DNA of 64,000 bases from Halovulum marinum (GCF_009697225.1 NZ_WIND01000013.1:1-64000), one strand, 5' to 3'; shown: positions 34,614 through 43,477, counted from the stretch's first letter. The notes: generated from the sequence alone by a model not told the origin. Translations and numbers: made by a program.

Positions 34614-35638
34614 GCTGCCTGACCCGGCATCAGAAGAACCTTCGATACGTTGCCCGGGTTCTTCACGAGCCGGTCGAACCAGGCACCCCCTTCACCCAGC
34701 GGCGCCTCGACGATCCAGGACCCAAGCGACAGGCTGCCATCGGCGGCCGCGGCCAGCGCATCTGCGAAATCTTTCGCGGAATAGCAGAACGTCCCCCTGA
34801 CCACGATCTCACGGCGGATCACTTCAGAGGCCGGGAAATCGCTGGCCTCGGCATGAAGACCGGACAAAAGCACATCGCCGCCCGACCGGGTGGCCGCCAC
34901 GGATTGTGCCCGGGTCTGGGCCGAACCGACGGCATCGACCGTCACCGCAACGCCGCGCCCGTCGGTGGCGGATCGGATATAGTCCACCGTGTCGTTTTCT
35001 TCGGGAACGATGACCTCGGCACCAAAACTGCGGGCCATCTCGCGCCGGTCGGCGTCGAGATCGACACAGAACACCTTTTCCGCGCCGCAATGCTTCAGCA
35101 CCTGAACGGCCAGCAGGCCAATCGGCCCCGCGCCGATAACAAGGGCAGTCTTGCCCGTAAGGTTGCCCGCCATTGTGCCGATCCGGATACCGACCGCAAA
35201 CGGTTCGACCATGGCGCCCACTTGCAGGGAAACACTGTCCGGCAAACGGTACGTGGCCCGTGCAGGGGCCGTGACGCGGGACGCAAAAGCGCCAGGCCGG
35301 TGCGCACCGATCAACGAGCGCGACAGGCAAAGATTTGTCGCACCTTCGGCGCAATACTCACACTCGCCACAGGGCACCATCGGGTTGCAGGTCACCCGGT
35401 CGCCGACCTTCAGGTTGGTTTCGGTGCCCTCGCCAATCGCGGCAACGGTGCCGGCAAACTCATGCCCCATGACCAGCGGCGGCACCCGAAGCGCGTTGTG
35501 GCCAAGGTAACCGCCGAGTTCCGAACCGCAGATACCGACATAGGCGACATCGATCAGCAACTCTCCCGCGCCGGGCACCGGATCGGGCCAATCCTTCAGT
35601 GTCATCGCCTCGGGACCTTCCCAAACCAGAGCTTCCAT
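34610..35638 (-). CDS. Zinc-dependent medium-chain dehydrogenase
   Basis: 342 residues from ATG 35638, which has GGCAGG upstream; a TTG at 35650 is also possible. The catalytic zinc site is in I-C-G-S-E-L with G-H-E-F-A-G, the structural-zinc cysteines in C-G-E-C-E-Y-C-A-E-G-A-T-N-L-C and the NAD motif G-A-G-P-I-G-L-L-A. It belongs with sorbitol/threonine-type dehydrogenases and would oxidise the sugar (to lactone) or the later keto-deoxy acid of the island E pathway. It overlaps the dehydratase gene by four bases. Confidence 0.85.
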   Translation of the reverse strand: MEALVWEGPEAMTLKDWPDPVPGAGELLIDVAYVGICGSELGGYLGHNALRVPPLVMGHEFAGTVAAIGEGTETNLKVGDRVTCNPMVPCGECEYCAEGATNLCLSRSLIGAHRPGAFASRVTAPARATYRLPDSVSLQVGAMVEPFAVGIRIGTMAGNLTGKTALVIGAGPIGLLAVQVLKHCGAEKVFCVDLDADRREMARSFGAEVIVPEENDTVDYIRSATDGRGVAVTVDAVGSAQTRAQSVAATRSGGDVLLSGLHAEASDFPASEVIRREIVVRGTFCYSAKDFADALAAAADGSLSLGSWIVEAPLGEGGAWFDRLVKNPGNVSKVLLMPGQAA

Positions 35639-35709
35639 TTTGCCTGCCAATCTGTTGATGAAAATGCCAGGCGACAGGGATCGCCGCCTGGCGGATTTGA
35701 ATCCGGCGT

Positions 35710-37488
35710 TTACTGCGTCGGTTCGAGGTTCAAGATCACCAGTTGGAACCCGGCCCAGGGAAGATAAGGCGCGATATACGGGTCCTCGGCATTGGGGTAG
35801 CCGGTCCAGTAGGTCGAGTTGAACACCAGCGTGTGCAGTTCTTCCGCAAGGCTGATCTCGGGCAGTTCCTCGACGAAGATCTCGGACGCCTGGCGGACCA
35901 GATCCATGTACTCCGGATCATCCGGGGACGGCTGCATCGCCTCCATCTGGTCCAGCAGGGCATCCAGTTCCGAGTTCTCGTAGCGGGTCACTGCGCGGTT
36001 GTTCTTCACCGCCTCACCTTCCGGCGAAGAGTATTTCGAGTGGAAGTGCTGAAGCGTCTGCCAGGGATCGTAAAGCGCACCGCAATGCGGACCCACGTCC
36101 ATCTGGAAGTTGCCGGCCTGCACGGCTTCGTTCTTGGCGGTCAGCTGCTGCACCTTGAAAAGCGCGTCAAAGCCCGCGTTCTTCAATTGCTGCGACAGCA
36201 CCGGGCCAATCGGATCGCCCTGCGCCACGGCCAATTCCAGTTGCAACTGGCTGCCGTCACCATTGGCCCAAAGCCCGTTGTCGCCCTTGACGAAACCGGC
36301 GCCCTCCATGATCTCGGCCACTTTGGCAGGGTCAGGATTGTCCAGCGCATCGAGGCCAAGATCGGCGCTCATCTTCTCGACGTAGTCCAGCATCCCCTCG
36401 TAGGAAGAAAGCGGCATCATCGCCTTCAGAACCGAGCCTTCGTAGGCCAGGTTGACGATCTGATCGCGGTCAATGGCGAAGTTTATCGCGCGGCGGAGCG
36501 CAGCGTTGTCGAACGGCGGGACCTGGCTGTTGAACCGCAGTGCATAGGTACAGCCGTCCGGCGCGCCCCAGACGGGGCCTTCCTTGTTCCACGACACCAG
36601 TGCGGGGTTCTGGAACCGTATCGCATCATAGGCGCCGGGTTGGATCGACCGCCCCATGTCGATCTGGTTCGAGGCGAAAAGCTGAGGCATCGCCTCTTGC
36701 GTGCCCGGAACGTAGACGATGCGCTCGACCTTGGGCATCTCGTCGACCATGCCGGAGTCCACCGCCCACCAGCTGTCGCGAAGATCGAAGGTCGCGGCCG
36801 AGGGTGTCGACGCGACAAGCTTGTAGGGACCGGTTCCGACCGGCCAGCCCTTTTCAAGATCGAAGTTAGGGAACTCGCTGGCATCCGTCCCGGCCCAGAT
36901 GTGTTCCGGCACGATCACCAACCGCGATGCCTGGCCTGTCGCAAGGAAATCCTGGGGCCAGCGCGGGCCCGGCTTCTTCAGCGTCAGAACGACCGTTAGC
37001 GGGTCCGGTGCCTCGGCGGTTTCAACCCATTCGTCGATCGCGGACGAGAATAGCATGCCCGGCGATTCAGACTTGAGCATTTCGAGGGTATAGATCACGT
37101 CCTCGGCGTCGAAGGTTTCGCCGTCCGACCATGTGACACCGTCGCGCAGCTTGATCGTGACCACCGTGAAGTCGTCGTTGATCTCCATGCTCTCTGCCAG
37201 CCACGGAATGCGCTCGTTGGTGTTGTGGTTGGTGTAGAAGAGCGACTCGTACACCGTATAATGCAGGTTGTTCCGCCCGTGCAGCAGCACTCCCGCATAA
37301 GGGTTGTAGTTGTCCGTCGACGGCACCTGATTGTAGAAATCCCAACCCTGAGAGATCAGCGTCCGGTTCCGCGGCACGTCGGGAATGTCTTGCGCCACCA
37401 CCGCACTGGAAACCAGAAGCCCAGCCATCAGACCAGGTACGATGAGGCCACGGCGAACCTGCGTTCGCCCGAAGAATGTGTGCAGCAA
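35710..37488 (-). CDS. ABC transporter substrate-binding protein, family 5
   Basis: A 592-residue periplasmic protein with signal peptide (R-G-L-I-V-P-G-L-M-A-G-L-L-V-S-S-A-V-V-A). It has the family-5 layout: V-Y-E-S-L-F-Y, then K-L-R-D-G-V-T-W-S-D-G-E-T-F-D-A-E-D-V and F-A-I-D-R-D-Q-I-V-N-L-A-Y. This family binds peptides, nickel and also oligosaccharides; the sugar enzymes around it make an oligosaccharide the better guess. It is the first gene of the long minus-strand operon, just downstream of an IclR-type operator. Confidence 0.88.
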   Translation of the reverse strand: MLHTFFGRTQVRRGLIVPGLMAGLLVSSAVVAQDIPDVPRNRTLISQGWDFYNQVPSTDNYNPYAGVLLHGRNNLHYTVYESLFYTNHNTNERIPWLAESMEINDDFTVVTIKLRDGVTWSDGETFDAEDVIYTLEMLKSESPGMLFSSAIDEWVETAEAPDPLTVVLTLKKPGPRWPQDFLATGQASRLVIVPEHIWAGTDASEFPNFDLEKGWPVGTGPYKLVASTPSAATFDLRDSWWAVDSGMVDEMPKVERIVYVPGTQEAMPQLFASNQIDMGRSIQPGAYDAIRFQNPALVSWNKEGPVWGAPDGCTYALRFNSQVPPFDNAALRRAINFAIDRDQIVNLAYEGSVLKAMMPLSSYEGMLDYVEKMSADLGLDALDNPDPAKVAEIMEGAGFVKGDNGLWANGDGSQLQLELAVAQGDPIGPVLSQQLKNAGFDALFKVQQLTAKNEAVQAGNFQMDVGPHCGALYDPWQTLQHFHSKYSSPEGEAVKNNRAVTRYENSELDALLDQMEAMQPSPDDPEYMDLVRQASEIFVEELPEISLAEELHTLVFNSTYWTGYPNAEDPYIAPYLPWAGFQLVILNLEPTQ

Positions 37489-37553
37489 TGTATCCTCCCT
37501 TTATCTGCACGCTTGGTGCGTACAGTTGACCCCGGCCTTGACGACTCTAACGA

Positions 37554-37577
37554 GTTCACATATGAGAACCGTGGTTC
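37554..37577. promoter_or_regulatory. Candidate IclR operator, site 1
   Basis: GTTCACATATGAGAAC (37554-37569) overlaps GAACCGTGGTTC (37566-37577). The 16-bp core is identical, in reverse orientation, to the site at 41397. It lies between the divergent binding-protein operon and the IclR gene, so it probably serves both. Confidence 0.65.
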
Positions 37578-37644
37578 ATGTAAACTATGCCCGCGATTCG
37601 GCGTTCGGTCAAGCCGCCGCAAGTAATTCGAAAAGGGAACCCCG

Positions 37645-38538
37645 GTGACGGTCACGAAAACTACCAAGTCAGCCGCGGCTGAACCCCGCTCGGTCAAGTC
37701 GGCGGAACGGGTTCTGGACATCCTCGAGCTGGCGATTGCCAAGGATCACGGCGTCAGCTTCATGGAGCTGACCGCCGCGCTTAGCATTCCCAAAAGTTCG
37801 CTCCACGCCCTGCTCGACGTCATGGTCCGACGTCAGTACCTGGAGCCCATGTCGGACACTCGGCGCTATACGCTGGGCATCCGCACGCTCGAAGCGGGCG
37901 AAGCCTATATGCGGACGCATGACATGATCGACGTCGCGCGACAGGCCATGCAGGCGCTTGTGGCCGAGGTGAACGAGACCACGCAGCTTGCCCGCCTGTC
38001 CGGACGCGAGAATGTCTATCTTGCGCGGGTCGACAGTTCGCACGCGCTGCGGCTTCTGTCCGAGACCGGGCGCAGATTGCAGGCCCACGCCACCGGCGTC
38101 GGCAAGGCGTTGCTGGCCCAAATGCCCGAAGATCAGGTTCAAGCGCTTTACGACGAGCCGGAATTGCCGGTCTATACCGGGACGACAATCGCGACCCCCG
38201 AGGCCTTGTCCGAAGAACTGGAACGAACGCGTCGGCGCGGCTTTGCCATCGACAACCAGGAATATACGCCGGGCGTCTTCTGCCTTGCTGTGCCGGTCTT
38301 CGGTCAACGTGGCACGGCCGAGGTTTCGCTTTCGGTATCGGTTCCGCTGACCCGTGTCTCCAAGTCCGCACTGACGCAGATCCTGGCGCGGCTCGCATCC
38401 ACCAGCCTGGAAATTTCTCGTCGTACCGGCAATCCGGCGGACAATACCAAGCTGGTCGCGTTGAGCGATCCGGACATGGCCGCCGCGCAGATAGAAGCGC
38501 TTGCCGCGTCGCCTCACTACGGCTTGAGCTTGAGCTAA
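37645..38538 (+). CDS. IclR-family transcription regulator
   Basis: A 297-residue regulator starting at a GTG with AAAGGGAA upstream. The N-terminal winged helix has S-V-K-S-A-E-R-V-L-D-I-L-E-L and SFMELTAALSIPKSSLHALL, then Y-L-E-P-M-S-D-T-R-R-Y-T-L-G. The C-terminal IclR effector domain follows, with A-T-G-V-G-K-A-L-L-A and D-N-Q-E-Y-T-P-G-V-F-C-L-A-V-P-V-F. It is divergent from the ABC operon and convergent with the mutarotase operon, and the same operator stands before both, so it is the likely master switch of island E. Confidence 0.92.
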   Translation: MTVTKTTKSAAAEPRSVKSAERVLDILELAIAKDHGVSFMELTAALSIPKSSLHALLDVMVRRQYLEPMSDTRRYTLGIRTLEAGEAYMRTHDMIDVARQAMQALVAEVNETTQLARLSGRENVYLARVDSSHALRLLSETGRRLQAHATGVGKALLAQMPEDQVQALYDEPELPVYTGTTIATPEALSEELERTRRRGFAIDNQEYTPGVFCLAVPVFGQRGTAEVSLSVSVPLTRVSKSALTQILARLASTSLEISRRTGNPADNTKLVALSDPDMAAAQIEALAASPHYGLSLS

Positions 38539-38870
38539 CTCGGGCCACCAGGGGCCGTCATGCGGAAAACCCGCTCGATCGGGAGGCGCGCCGGTAGGTC
38601 GCCGTCCATCTCAAGCACGTCGGCCATGTGGTCCCGCCAGCGCAGGATGACCGGGTCGTCGGTCATCGGCTGCGGACCCTTGCGCAGCATGTGGCCGAAT
38701 ACCTGGCCGCCCGCCTCGTCGAGGAAAATCTCGTAGAACACGATGCCCGATGCCTGCAAAGCCTCGACCATTTCGGGCCAGATCTCGGCATGGCAACGGC
38801 GGTACTCGTCGGCCATTCCCGGCCGCAAGCGCAGCACGAAGCCGGAGCCACGCAGATCGTCCCAACTCAT
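38535..38870 (-). CDS. L-rhamnose mutarotase family protein (RhaM/RhaU-like)
   Basis: A 111-residue ferredoxin-like-fold protein: F-V-L-R-L-R-P-G-M-A-D-E-Y-R-R-C-H-A-E-I-W-P-E-M near the start carries the catalytic histidine region, and I-V-F-Y-E-I-F-L and the closing L-P-I-E-R-V-F-R-M match RhaM. The family interconverts anomers of L-rhamnose or L-fucose. This is direct evidence that the island handles a 6-deoxy-hexose. It is the last gene of the sulfatase operon and overlaps the oxidoreductase gene. Confidence 0.88.
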   Translation of the reverse strand: MSWDDLRGSGFVLRLRPGMADEYRRCHAEIWPEMVEALQASGIVFYEIFLDEAGGQVFGHMLRKGPQPMTDDPVILRWRDHMADVLEMDGDLPARLPIERVFRMTAPGGPS

Positions 38871-39916
38871 TGCGCCTGCACCGGCATCATGACGCCGTCC
38901 TCGGCGGCCGAGCGCAGCATCGCGTGGATCGTCGCGGTCGTCAGTGCACCGATACTACCCGACGACTGGTTGCGCCCGCGCCCCAAGGCCAGATCGGCCA
39001 GCGCATCCACCGGTCCGGCACTGTTCACGGCCCAGTCGCCAGGCTTCAGGGGCAGCATCTCGCGCGTTCCGTCGTTCAGCTTGATCTCGCACCGGTCAAG
39101 ATCGAACTCGGCAGTGATCAGGCCCAGACTGCCCGCCAGGAACACCCGCATCAGCGCCCGCTCGCCCTGCGGCATGGCAACCGAACCGGAAATCGAAACC
39201 GTTGCGCCGCCAGCGCATCCCAGAACCGCTGCATCCGCAATGTCCACGCCCTCGGCCTGCCGAGTCAGCGCCGAGACCTTTTCAGGATCAAGGCCCGACA
39301 GATAGTACATCAACGCCAGCGAGTGGCTCAGTTGCCCATAGGCAAAGCCGCCACCGCCCGCCGGGTCCTGCCAGGTCGATCGGTCAGGGCGGAAGAACGC
39401 CGCGTCCCAGCGTTTCAGCCCGTCGGCACCGGTAAAGACCTCGCGCGTGACCGAGATGAACGAGCAGGCGACATGCTCGATCTCGCCAATAAGCCCGTCG
39501 GCGATCCGGTCATGCAGGTCGGCGACATGCGGCAGGTAATTGTGCGAATTGGCAATCAGCAGATGCCTGTCATGTTCCTCGGCGATCCTCACCAGGTCCC
39601 AGGCCTGACCGGGATCAAGGGTCATCGGCTTTTCGCACATGACATGCGCGCCGCCTTCAAGCGCCGCGCGGGCTTGTTCGTAGTGCAAGGCATGCGGGGA
39701 GGAAACGACAACGATGTCGGGCTTGCGCGCCAGTACCTCGCGGTAGTCTTCGGATGCGAAAGCGAACCCGAAATGGTCCTTCACCCGCGCCAGGTCGGCC
39801 GCGCCCAACCGGCATACACCATCCAGTTCGACTTCATCGCGCGTCGCCAGCACCGGAATGTGACTGTGGGCCGCGAACCAGCCGGCGCCGATAACGGCGG
39901 CCTTAAGTTTGCTCAT
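38867..39916 (-). CDS. Gfo/Idh/MocA-family oxidoreductase
   Basis: A 349-residue protein with an N-terminal Rossmann domain (K-A-A-V-I-G-A-G-W-F-A-A) and the family E-K-P motif in V-M-C-E-K-P-M-T-L-D. Y-L-P-H-V-A-D-L-H and the C-terminal beta-sheet domain fit NAD(P)-dependent sugar oxidoreductases or glycosidase-like relatives. Together with the mutarotase and sulfatase it should act on the desulfated sugar. It ends inside the mutarotase start (four-base overlap). Confidence 0.85.
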   Translation of the reverse strand: MSKLKAAVIGAGWFAAHSHIPVLATRDEVELDGVCRLGAADLARVKDHFGFAFASEDYREVLARKPDIVVVSSPHALHYEQARAALEGGAHVMCEKPMTLDPGQAWDLVRIAEEHDRHLLIANSHNYLPHVADLHDRIADGLIGEIEHVACSFISVTREVFTGADGLKRWDAAFFRPDRSTWQDPAGGGGFAYGQLSHSLALMYYLSGLDPEKVSALTRQAEGVDIADAAVLGCAGGATVSISGSVAMPQGERALMRVFLAGSLGLITAEFDLDRCEIKLNDGTREMLPLKPGDWAVNSAGPVDALADLALGRGRNQSSGSIGALTTATIHAMLRSAAEDGVMMPVQAQ

Positions 39917-39925
39917 CTTGTCGCC

Positions 39926-41377
39926 TTACAATTTGGGCGGGGCGAACTCCCCCACCTCCGCTGCCGAAAACTGTGGAACGAACGCCGGTTCAAGCGCCGC
40001 AGCCGCCCGGTCCAGCAGGCAGGTCCGGAACGCGGCTACCTGGCCAGCGTGCGCCGGATCGCGGGCAAGGTTCCGGACTTCCTGCGGATCCTCCAGACTG
40101 TCGGCAAGAAAGGCGTCCTCGTTCTCCGAAGCCACCGGGCCGCCGTCCTGCCTGACATTCATGTCAAAGCGCCATCGGTCCGTGCGCAGACAAGCGCGGC
40201 GTGGCCACCCCAGCCCGCCATCCCACGTCCCGACGTTTGCAGCCGACGATGCCGAGGCCCCGAGGTGCCCTTGCCCGATGGTCGAGAAGACCATTTCGGG
40301 CGCGGGTTCGTAGAACAGGTCGCGGCCCTGAAATGCAGGGTCCGGTGCGATCCCGGCCAACCCGCAAAGCGTCCGCGCCAGATCCATCGCCTCGCTCAGA
40401 TCATCGCGTACCGCGCCTGCGGGTAGCCCGGGACCCCGAATGACAAGCGGTATCCGCTGCGATTGCGGCGCATGAACGACCTTGGCCAACAGTCCGCCCT
40501 CGCCCAACGACGCGCCGTGATCGGCATTGAAAACGACAACGGTATTCTCGGCCAGCTCGCTGGCATCCAGCGCTGCCAGAACGCGGCCGACCTGATCGTC
40601 GAGCCAATTTGTCAGCGCCGCATAATCCGCCTGAGCCTGTTGCATCTGCGCGTGGGTCAGCTCTGGCCCCCCAACTGCTGCCGCGAACAACTGCTCGTAT
40701 CGGCTGGCTTCCGAGCGGGGCAGGTCGTGGCCGGGGAAATCCTTTGGGTCATAGCGTGCCCTGTACCGGTCGGGCGGCAGAACGGGCGTATGGGGCTGGA
40801 GGTAGGACACCCGCAGCATGAACGGCTGATCGCCCGTGTTTGCCAACCAATCCAGCGCGTTGTCCGTAACCGCATCAGGCGGATAGTAGACATCGTCCGG
40901 AAACCGCCCTCCAACTGGCGAGGGGATGCCGCGTGGAACGATCGCCTTCAGCACGGCGCTGCCCACGGCATCGGCAAATACGTTCATCCCGCTTCCACTG
41001 GAATCCCTGTGCTGCCATGCCGAATACCCCCGCGGCAGATGCGCCTTGCCGAAACTGGCCGTGCGATAGCCGTTGGCAGCGAAGTGCTCGGGGAAGGTCT
41101 GGGCGACATGCGGAACCGGATAGCTCGCCCAGGCCCCTTCGTTGGAATAGATCGCCAACCGCTCGGGCGACTGTGCCGTCAGCATAGAGCATCGGGAGGG
41201 CACGCAGGCTGGCGAGTTGCACCAATGGCGCGAAAACCGGACCCCCTTCGCGGCCAACGAATTCAGATGTGGCGTCACGGCACGATCCCACCCCGGAGAG
41301 CAAGGATCGGCCGAATAGCAGCCGATAGACGAGGCGCGCAGTTCGTCAGCCATGATCCATAGAATATTGGGTAACAA
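39926..41377 (-). CDS. Type I Cys-type sulfatase
   Basis: A sulfatase of about 483 residues with the formylglycine motif C-V-P-S-R (near residues 58-62) and the first metal site I-L-W-I-M-A-D-E. F-G-K-A-H-L-P-R-G and V-V-F-N-A-D-H-G-A-S-L-G-E supply further active-site residues. No signal peptide is clear, so it may act on imported sulfated sugar in the cytoplasm. I prefer the TTG at 41377 with GGGAAGGGG upstream; ATG 41404 would place the start inside the operator. A formylglycine-generating enzyme is not in the window. Confidence 0.85.
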   Translation of the reverse strand: MLPNILWIMADELRASSIGCYSADPCSPGWDRAVTPHLNSLAAKGVRFSRHWCNSPACVPSRCSMLTAQSPERLAIYSNEGAWASYPVPHVAQTFPEHFAANGYRTASFGKAHLPRGYSAWQHRDSSGSGMNVFADAVGSAVLKAIVPRGIPSPVGGRFPDDVYYPPDAVTDNALDWLANTGDQPFMLRVSYLQPHTPVLPPDRYRARYDPKDFPGHDLPRSEASRYEQLFAAAVGGPELTHAQMQQAQADYAALTNWLDDQVGRVLAALDASELAENTVVVFNADHGASLGEGGLLAKVVHAPQSQRIPLVIRGPGLPAGAVRDDLSEAMDLARTLCGLAGIAPDPAFQGRDLFYEPAPEMVFSTIGQGHLGASASSAANVGTWDGGLGWPRRACLRTDRWRFDMNVRQDGGPVASENEDAFLADSLEDPQEVRNLARDPAHAGQVAAFRTCLLDRAAAALEPAFVPQFSAAEVGEFAPPKL

Positions 41378-41396
41378 GGCCGACCCCTTCCCTAAT

Positions 41397-41420
41397 GTTC
41401 TCATATGTGAACTATAGTTC
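41397..41420. promoter_or_regulatory. Candidate IclR operator, site 2
   Basis: GTTCTCATATGTGAAC (41397-41412) is the exact reverse complement of the core at 37554-37569, followed here by the overlapping perfect palindrome GAACTATAGTTC (41409-41420). It stands directly before the sulfatase start and ties this operon to the same regulator. Confidence 0.65.
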
Positions 41421-41757
41421 AATACTATCTTAGACCGCGCACCGCAAGCTCGCAAGGCTACTGCCAATCATCGCCCTCAAGAGTTTCTGCAATAAGTATG
41501 CTGACAACCTGGGTTCCATTCCTGGGGGGGGGGCGGGCTGGGCGTCTATGGTGCGCTCAATGTCGGGATTGGTCGCTCGTCCCCGCCCTTCTCCTGTTCT
41601 TCCGGTATGTACCCATCGGCCTCATCCTCAGCGTCCTGGACCGGGGGTGACCGCACGCTTGGAGCAGTAGTGCCCGAGGTGACGGACGCCGCATCCAGGT
41701 TGGACGCCAAGAGAAAATCCCGGCACGGTGGCGCGAAGATCGAAGGAGGACTCGACC

Positions 41758-42099
41758 ATGCAGGGCTCGACGATCGGCAAGAACCTGGAGCGCATCATGC
41801 GCGAGCGCGGCTATAATCCCTCGCGCCTGGCCCGCGAGGCCGGCTTCGGGCATACCACCGTGCGCGACATCATCCAGGGGCGTGTCGCGAGTCCGCGTTT
41901 CGACACCATCTCGAAGTTGGCCGGGATCCTCGGCTGCAAGGTCTCGGAGATCACCGGCGCTCCGGGCGCGCAATCTCAGGATGATGAACTGCAGGCGCTT
42001 TGGAGCCAACTCCTGGAAGAGGAGCGCTCCGTGCTGATCATGGTTGCCAAAGCCCAGCTCGAAGCGCGGAGAGCGCGTTGGGCCCCATCCGGCTTCTAG
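41758..42099 (+). CDS. XRE-type HTH regulator
   Basis: 113 residues from ATG 41758, which has GGAGGA upstream. The HTH reads YNPSRLAREAGFGHTTVRDI then I-Q-G-R-V-A-S-P-R-F-D-T, a clear Cro/C1-type domain like those of lambdoid-style repressors. A helical tail of about 45 residues (L-Q-A-L-W-S-Q-L-L-E-E-E-R) may mediate dimerisation. It is the first backbone gene right of island E and converges on a chain of small minus-strand genes. Confidence 0.8.
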   Translation: MQGSTIGKNLERIMRERGYNPSRLAREAGFGHTTVRDIIQGRVASPRFDTISKLAGILGCKVSEITGAPGAQSQDDELQALWSQLLEEERSVLIMVAKAQLEARRARWAPSGF

Positions 42100-42296
42100 A
42101 GAAACGCGCCCCGCAGCCTCCGCTTGCGCAGTATCGCCAACTCCATGCGGGCCTGCAGCCCGAGGTTCTCGAGCGTCACCGGCCGCGCTTCGGCGCCACC
42201 CGCGGCAATCCAGGTGCAATCCGCGCTGCCGCGCTCGCAGGTGCACTCCGCGCAGCAAGGGCCGATCTCGGCCCGGTCAGTCGTCTTCTTGTCCAT
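42096..42296 (-). CDS. Small cysteine-rich protein
   Basis: A 66-residue protein from ATG 42296 (GGAGAAGGAC upstream) with a compact cysteine cluster C-C-A-E-C-T-C-E-R-G-S-A-D-C that could bind a metal. The rest is helical (L-G-L-Q-A-R-M-E-L-A-I-L-R-K-R-R-L). No family is recognised. It overlaps the end of the upstream gene by about 20 bases. Confidence 0.5.
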   Translation of the reverse strand: MDKKTTDRAEIGPCCAECTCERGSADCTWIAAGGAEARPVTLENLGLQARMELAILRKRRLRGAFL

Positions 42297-42594
42297 GTCC
42301 TTCTCCGTTTCCTGGCAGCGGCCACCAGCCTTCGAACCAATCGTCGGGCCCGAGGCCGTAGCCGAACGGCCCCGCCAGTCTCCAGCCGAGATCGCGCACG
42401 CCTTCGATGTCGCCAGGATGGCAGACAACAACAAGAAGGCCCGCAAGGTCGTGAAGGTTCTGCGACGCCTCCTGGCCGCTCTTCTTCGCGGGAAGGTCCC
42501 TGAGGATCCGGGCCAGCACGGAGGTGCGATCCTTCGGCGCCTCCGACATCGGCCGGGGATCCGGAAAATAGTTCGCGTCGGCAGGATCAGCCAT
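42277..42594 (-). CDS. DUF551-like plasmid protein
   Basis: A 105-residue protein from ATG 42594. The phrase P-M-S-E-A-P-K-D-R-T-S-V-L-A near the start, the V-V-V-C-H-P-G-D strand and the final D-W-F-E-G-W-W-P-L-P resemble DUF551-type proteins found on phages and plasmids, whose function is unknown. It overlaps the neighbouring small genes on both sides in a compact transcript. Confidence 0.5.
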   Translation of the reverse strand: MADPADANYFPDPRPMSEAPKDRTSVLARILRDLPAKKSGQEASQNLHDLAGLLVVVCHPGDIEGVRDLGWRLAGPFGYGLGPDDWFEGWWPLPGNGEGHGQEDD

Positions 42595-42700
42595 TCGGAG
42601 TCTCCGCGCTGCGCGGCGAGGCCGGATCTTCCCCGGCATGGTTCCAGTGCGCGCCGCAGCGCAGGCAGTAGGTCCCGGTATACGCGTCGTCGGGCGACAT
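42587..42700 (-). CDS. Tiny CxxC protein
   Basis: A 37-residue frame (M-S-P-D-D-A-Y-T-G-T-Y-C-L-R-C-G-A-H-W-N-H) whose stop overlaps the start of the DUF551-like gene. The CxxC with nearby histidines could bind zinc. No strong ribosome-binding site is visible, so the call rests on the overlap and the motif. Confidence 0.35.
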   Translation of the reverse strand: MSPDDAYTGTYCLRCGAHWNHAGEDPASPRSAETPNG

Positions 42701-42721
42701 CGGCACGCTCGCGACGCCGTC

Positions 42722-43477
42722 ATGCTGAACGGCGAGAAGACGGGCGAACTCTACCACAACATGACCGGGTACCGCGGGGCCATCCCCACCCACGACGGCG
42801 CCATGTTCGATATCGGCGAGGCTGGCATCGGCCAGTGGCGCAAGATCGCTGCGCAGGTGAACCGATGGGCGAAGGCAGCCATCGAGGCTGGTCAATCGGA
42901 TCCGCGCCAGGTCACCGGAAGCCTGCCTACCGACGACAATGATGTTGTTGCCGTCGTCAGCGTGGCAACCGGCGAGATCTCGCAGATCGACTTCGTCCGC
43001 CGCAAGGCGTTCCATGCCGCCCAGGACATGTTCGGCGGCGAGCGCGTGGGTCTCGGCTTCTTCGATCTCGACGATCATGACGCGAAGAACCCGCCGACCA
43101 TCCTCCTGACCGAAGACGACGCCTGGATCGAGGCGAGCCACCCAAAGCACAGCTACCGCTTCATGTCCGAGCAGGAGGCTCGTCTCCGCGAGCACGTGAT
43201 CGATCGGGTCTTCCCGACGGACGACACGGACACCGTGCTCCTGATCGGCCGAGAGGGCGGAGACGGGCGCGCCATGCCGGTATTCGCAAGCCGCGCCTCC
43301 GCAGAGCTTGCCCAGGCACGCTACGGTGATCGTGCTCAGCTGGCCGATGTCCAGCGGGCGGAGGCGAACTCGGTCTCCGATCCGGCGGTACGGGGAGAGA
43401 TCGCATCGCTTCTGCCGGGCTTCGACATGGAGCTACTGCCCCGCGCCGAAGAGCAGGAAGCCCCCTCGCCCATGTGA
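42722..43477 (+). CDS. Plasmid hypothetical protein
   Basis: About 251 residues (M-L-N-G-E-K-T-G-E-L-Y-H-N-M-T-G-Y). The N-terminal third resembles a small beta domain, and the remainder is acidic and aspartate-rich (P-T-D-D-T-D-T-V-L-L-I-G-R-E-G-G-D). The start is uncertain (ATG 42761 possible) because no good ribosome-binding site is seen. It has the same acidic style as the other hypotheticals of this backbone and precedes the metallophosphoesterase gene, with which it is probably co-transcribed. Confidence 0.55.
   Translation: MLNGEKTGELYHNMTGYRGAIPTHDGAMFDIGEAGIGQWRKIAAQVNRWAKAAIEAGQSDPRQVTGSLPTDDNDVVAVVSVATGEISQIDFVRRKAFHAAQDMFGGERVGLGFFDLDDHDAKNPPTILLTEDDAWIEASHPKHSYRFMSEQEARLREHVIDRVFPTDDTDTVLLIGREGGDGRAMPVFASRASAELAQARYGDRAQLADVQRAEANSVSDPAVRGEIASLLPGFDMELLPRAEEQEAPSPM

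Noticed and set aside
35743-36999. A 418-codon plus-strand frame opposite the family-5 binding protein
   Set aside because: The minus strand encodes a full-length recognisable binding protein; this frame is its antisense shadow.
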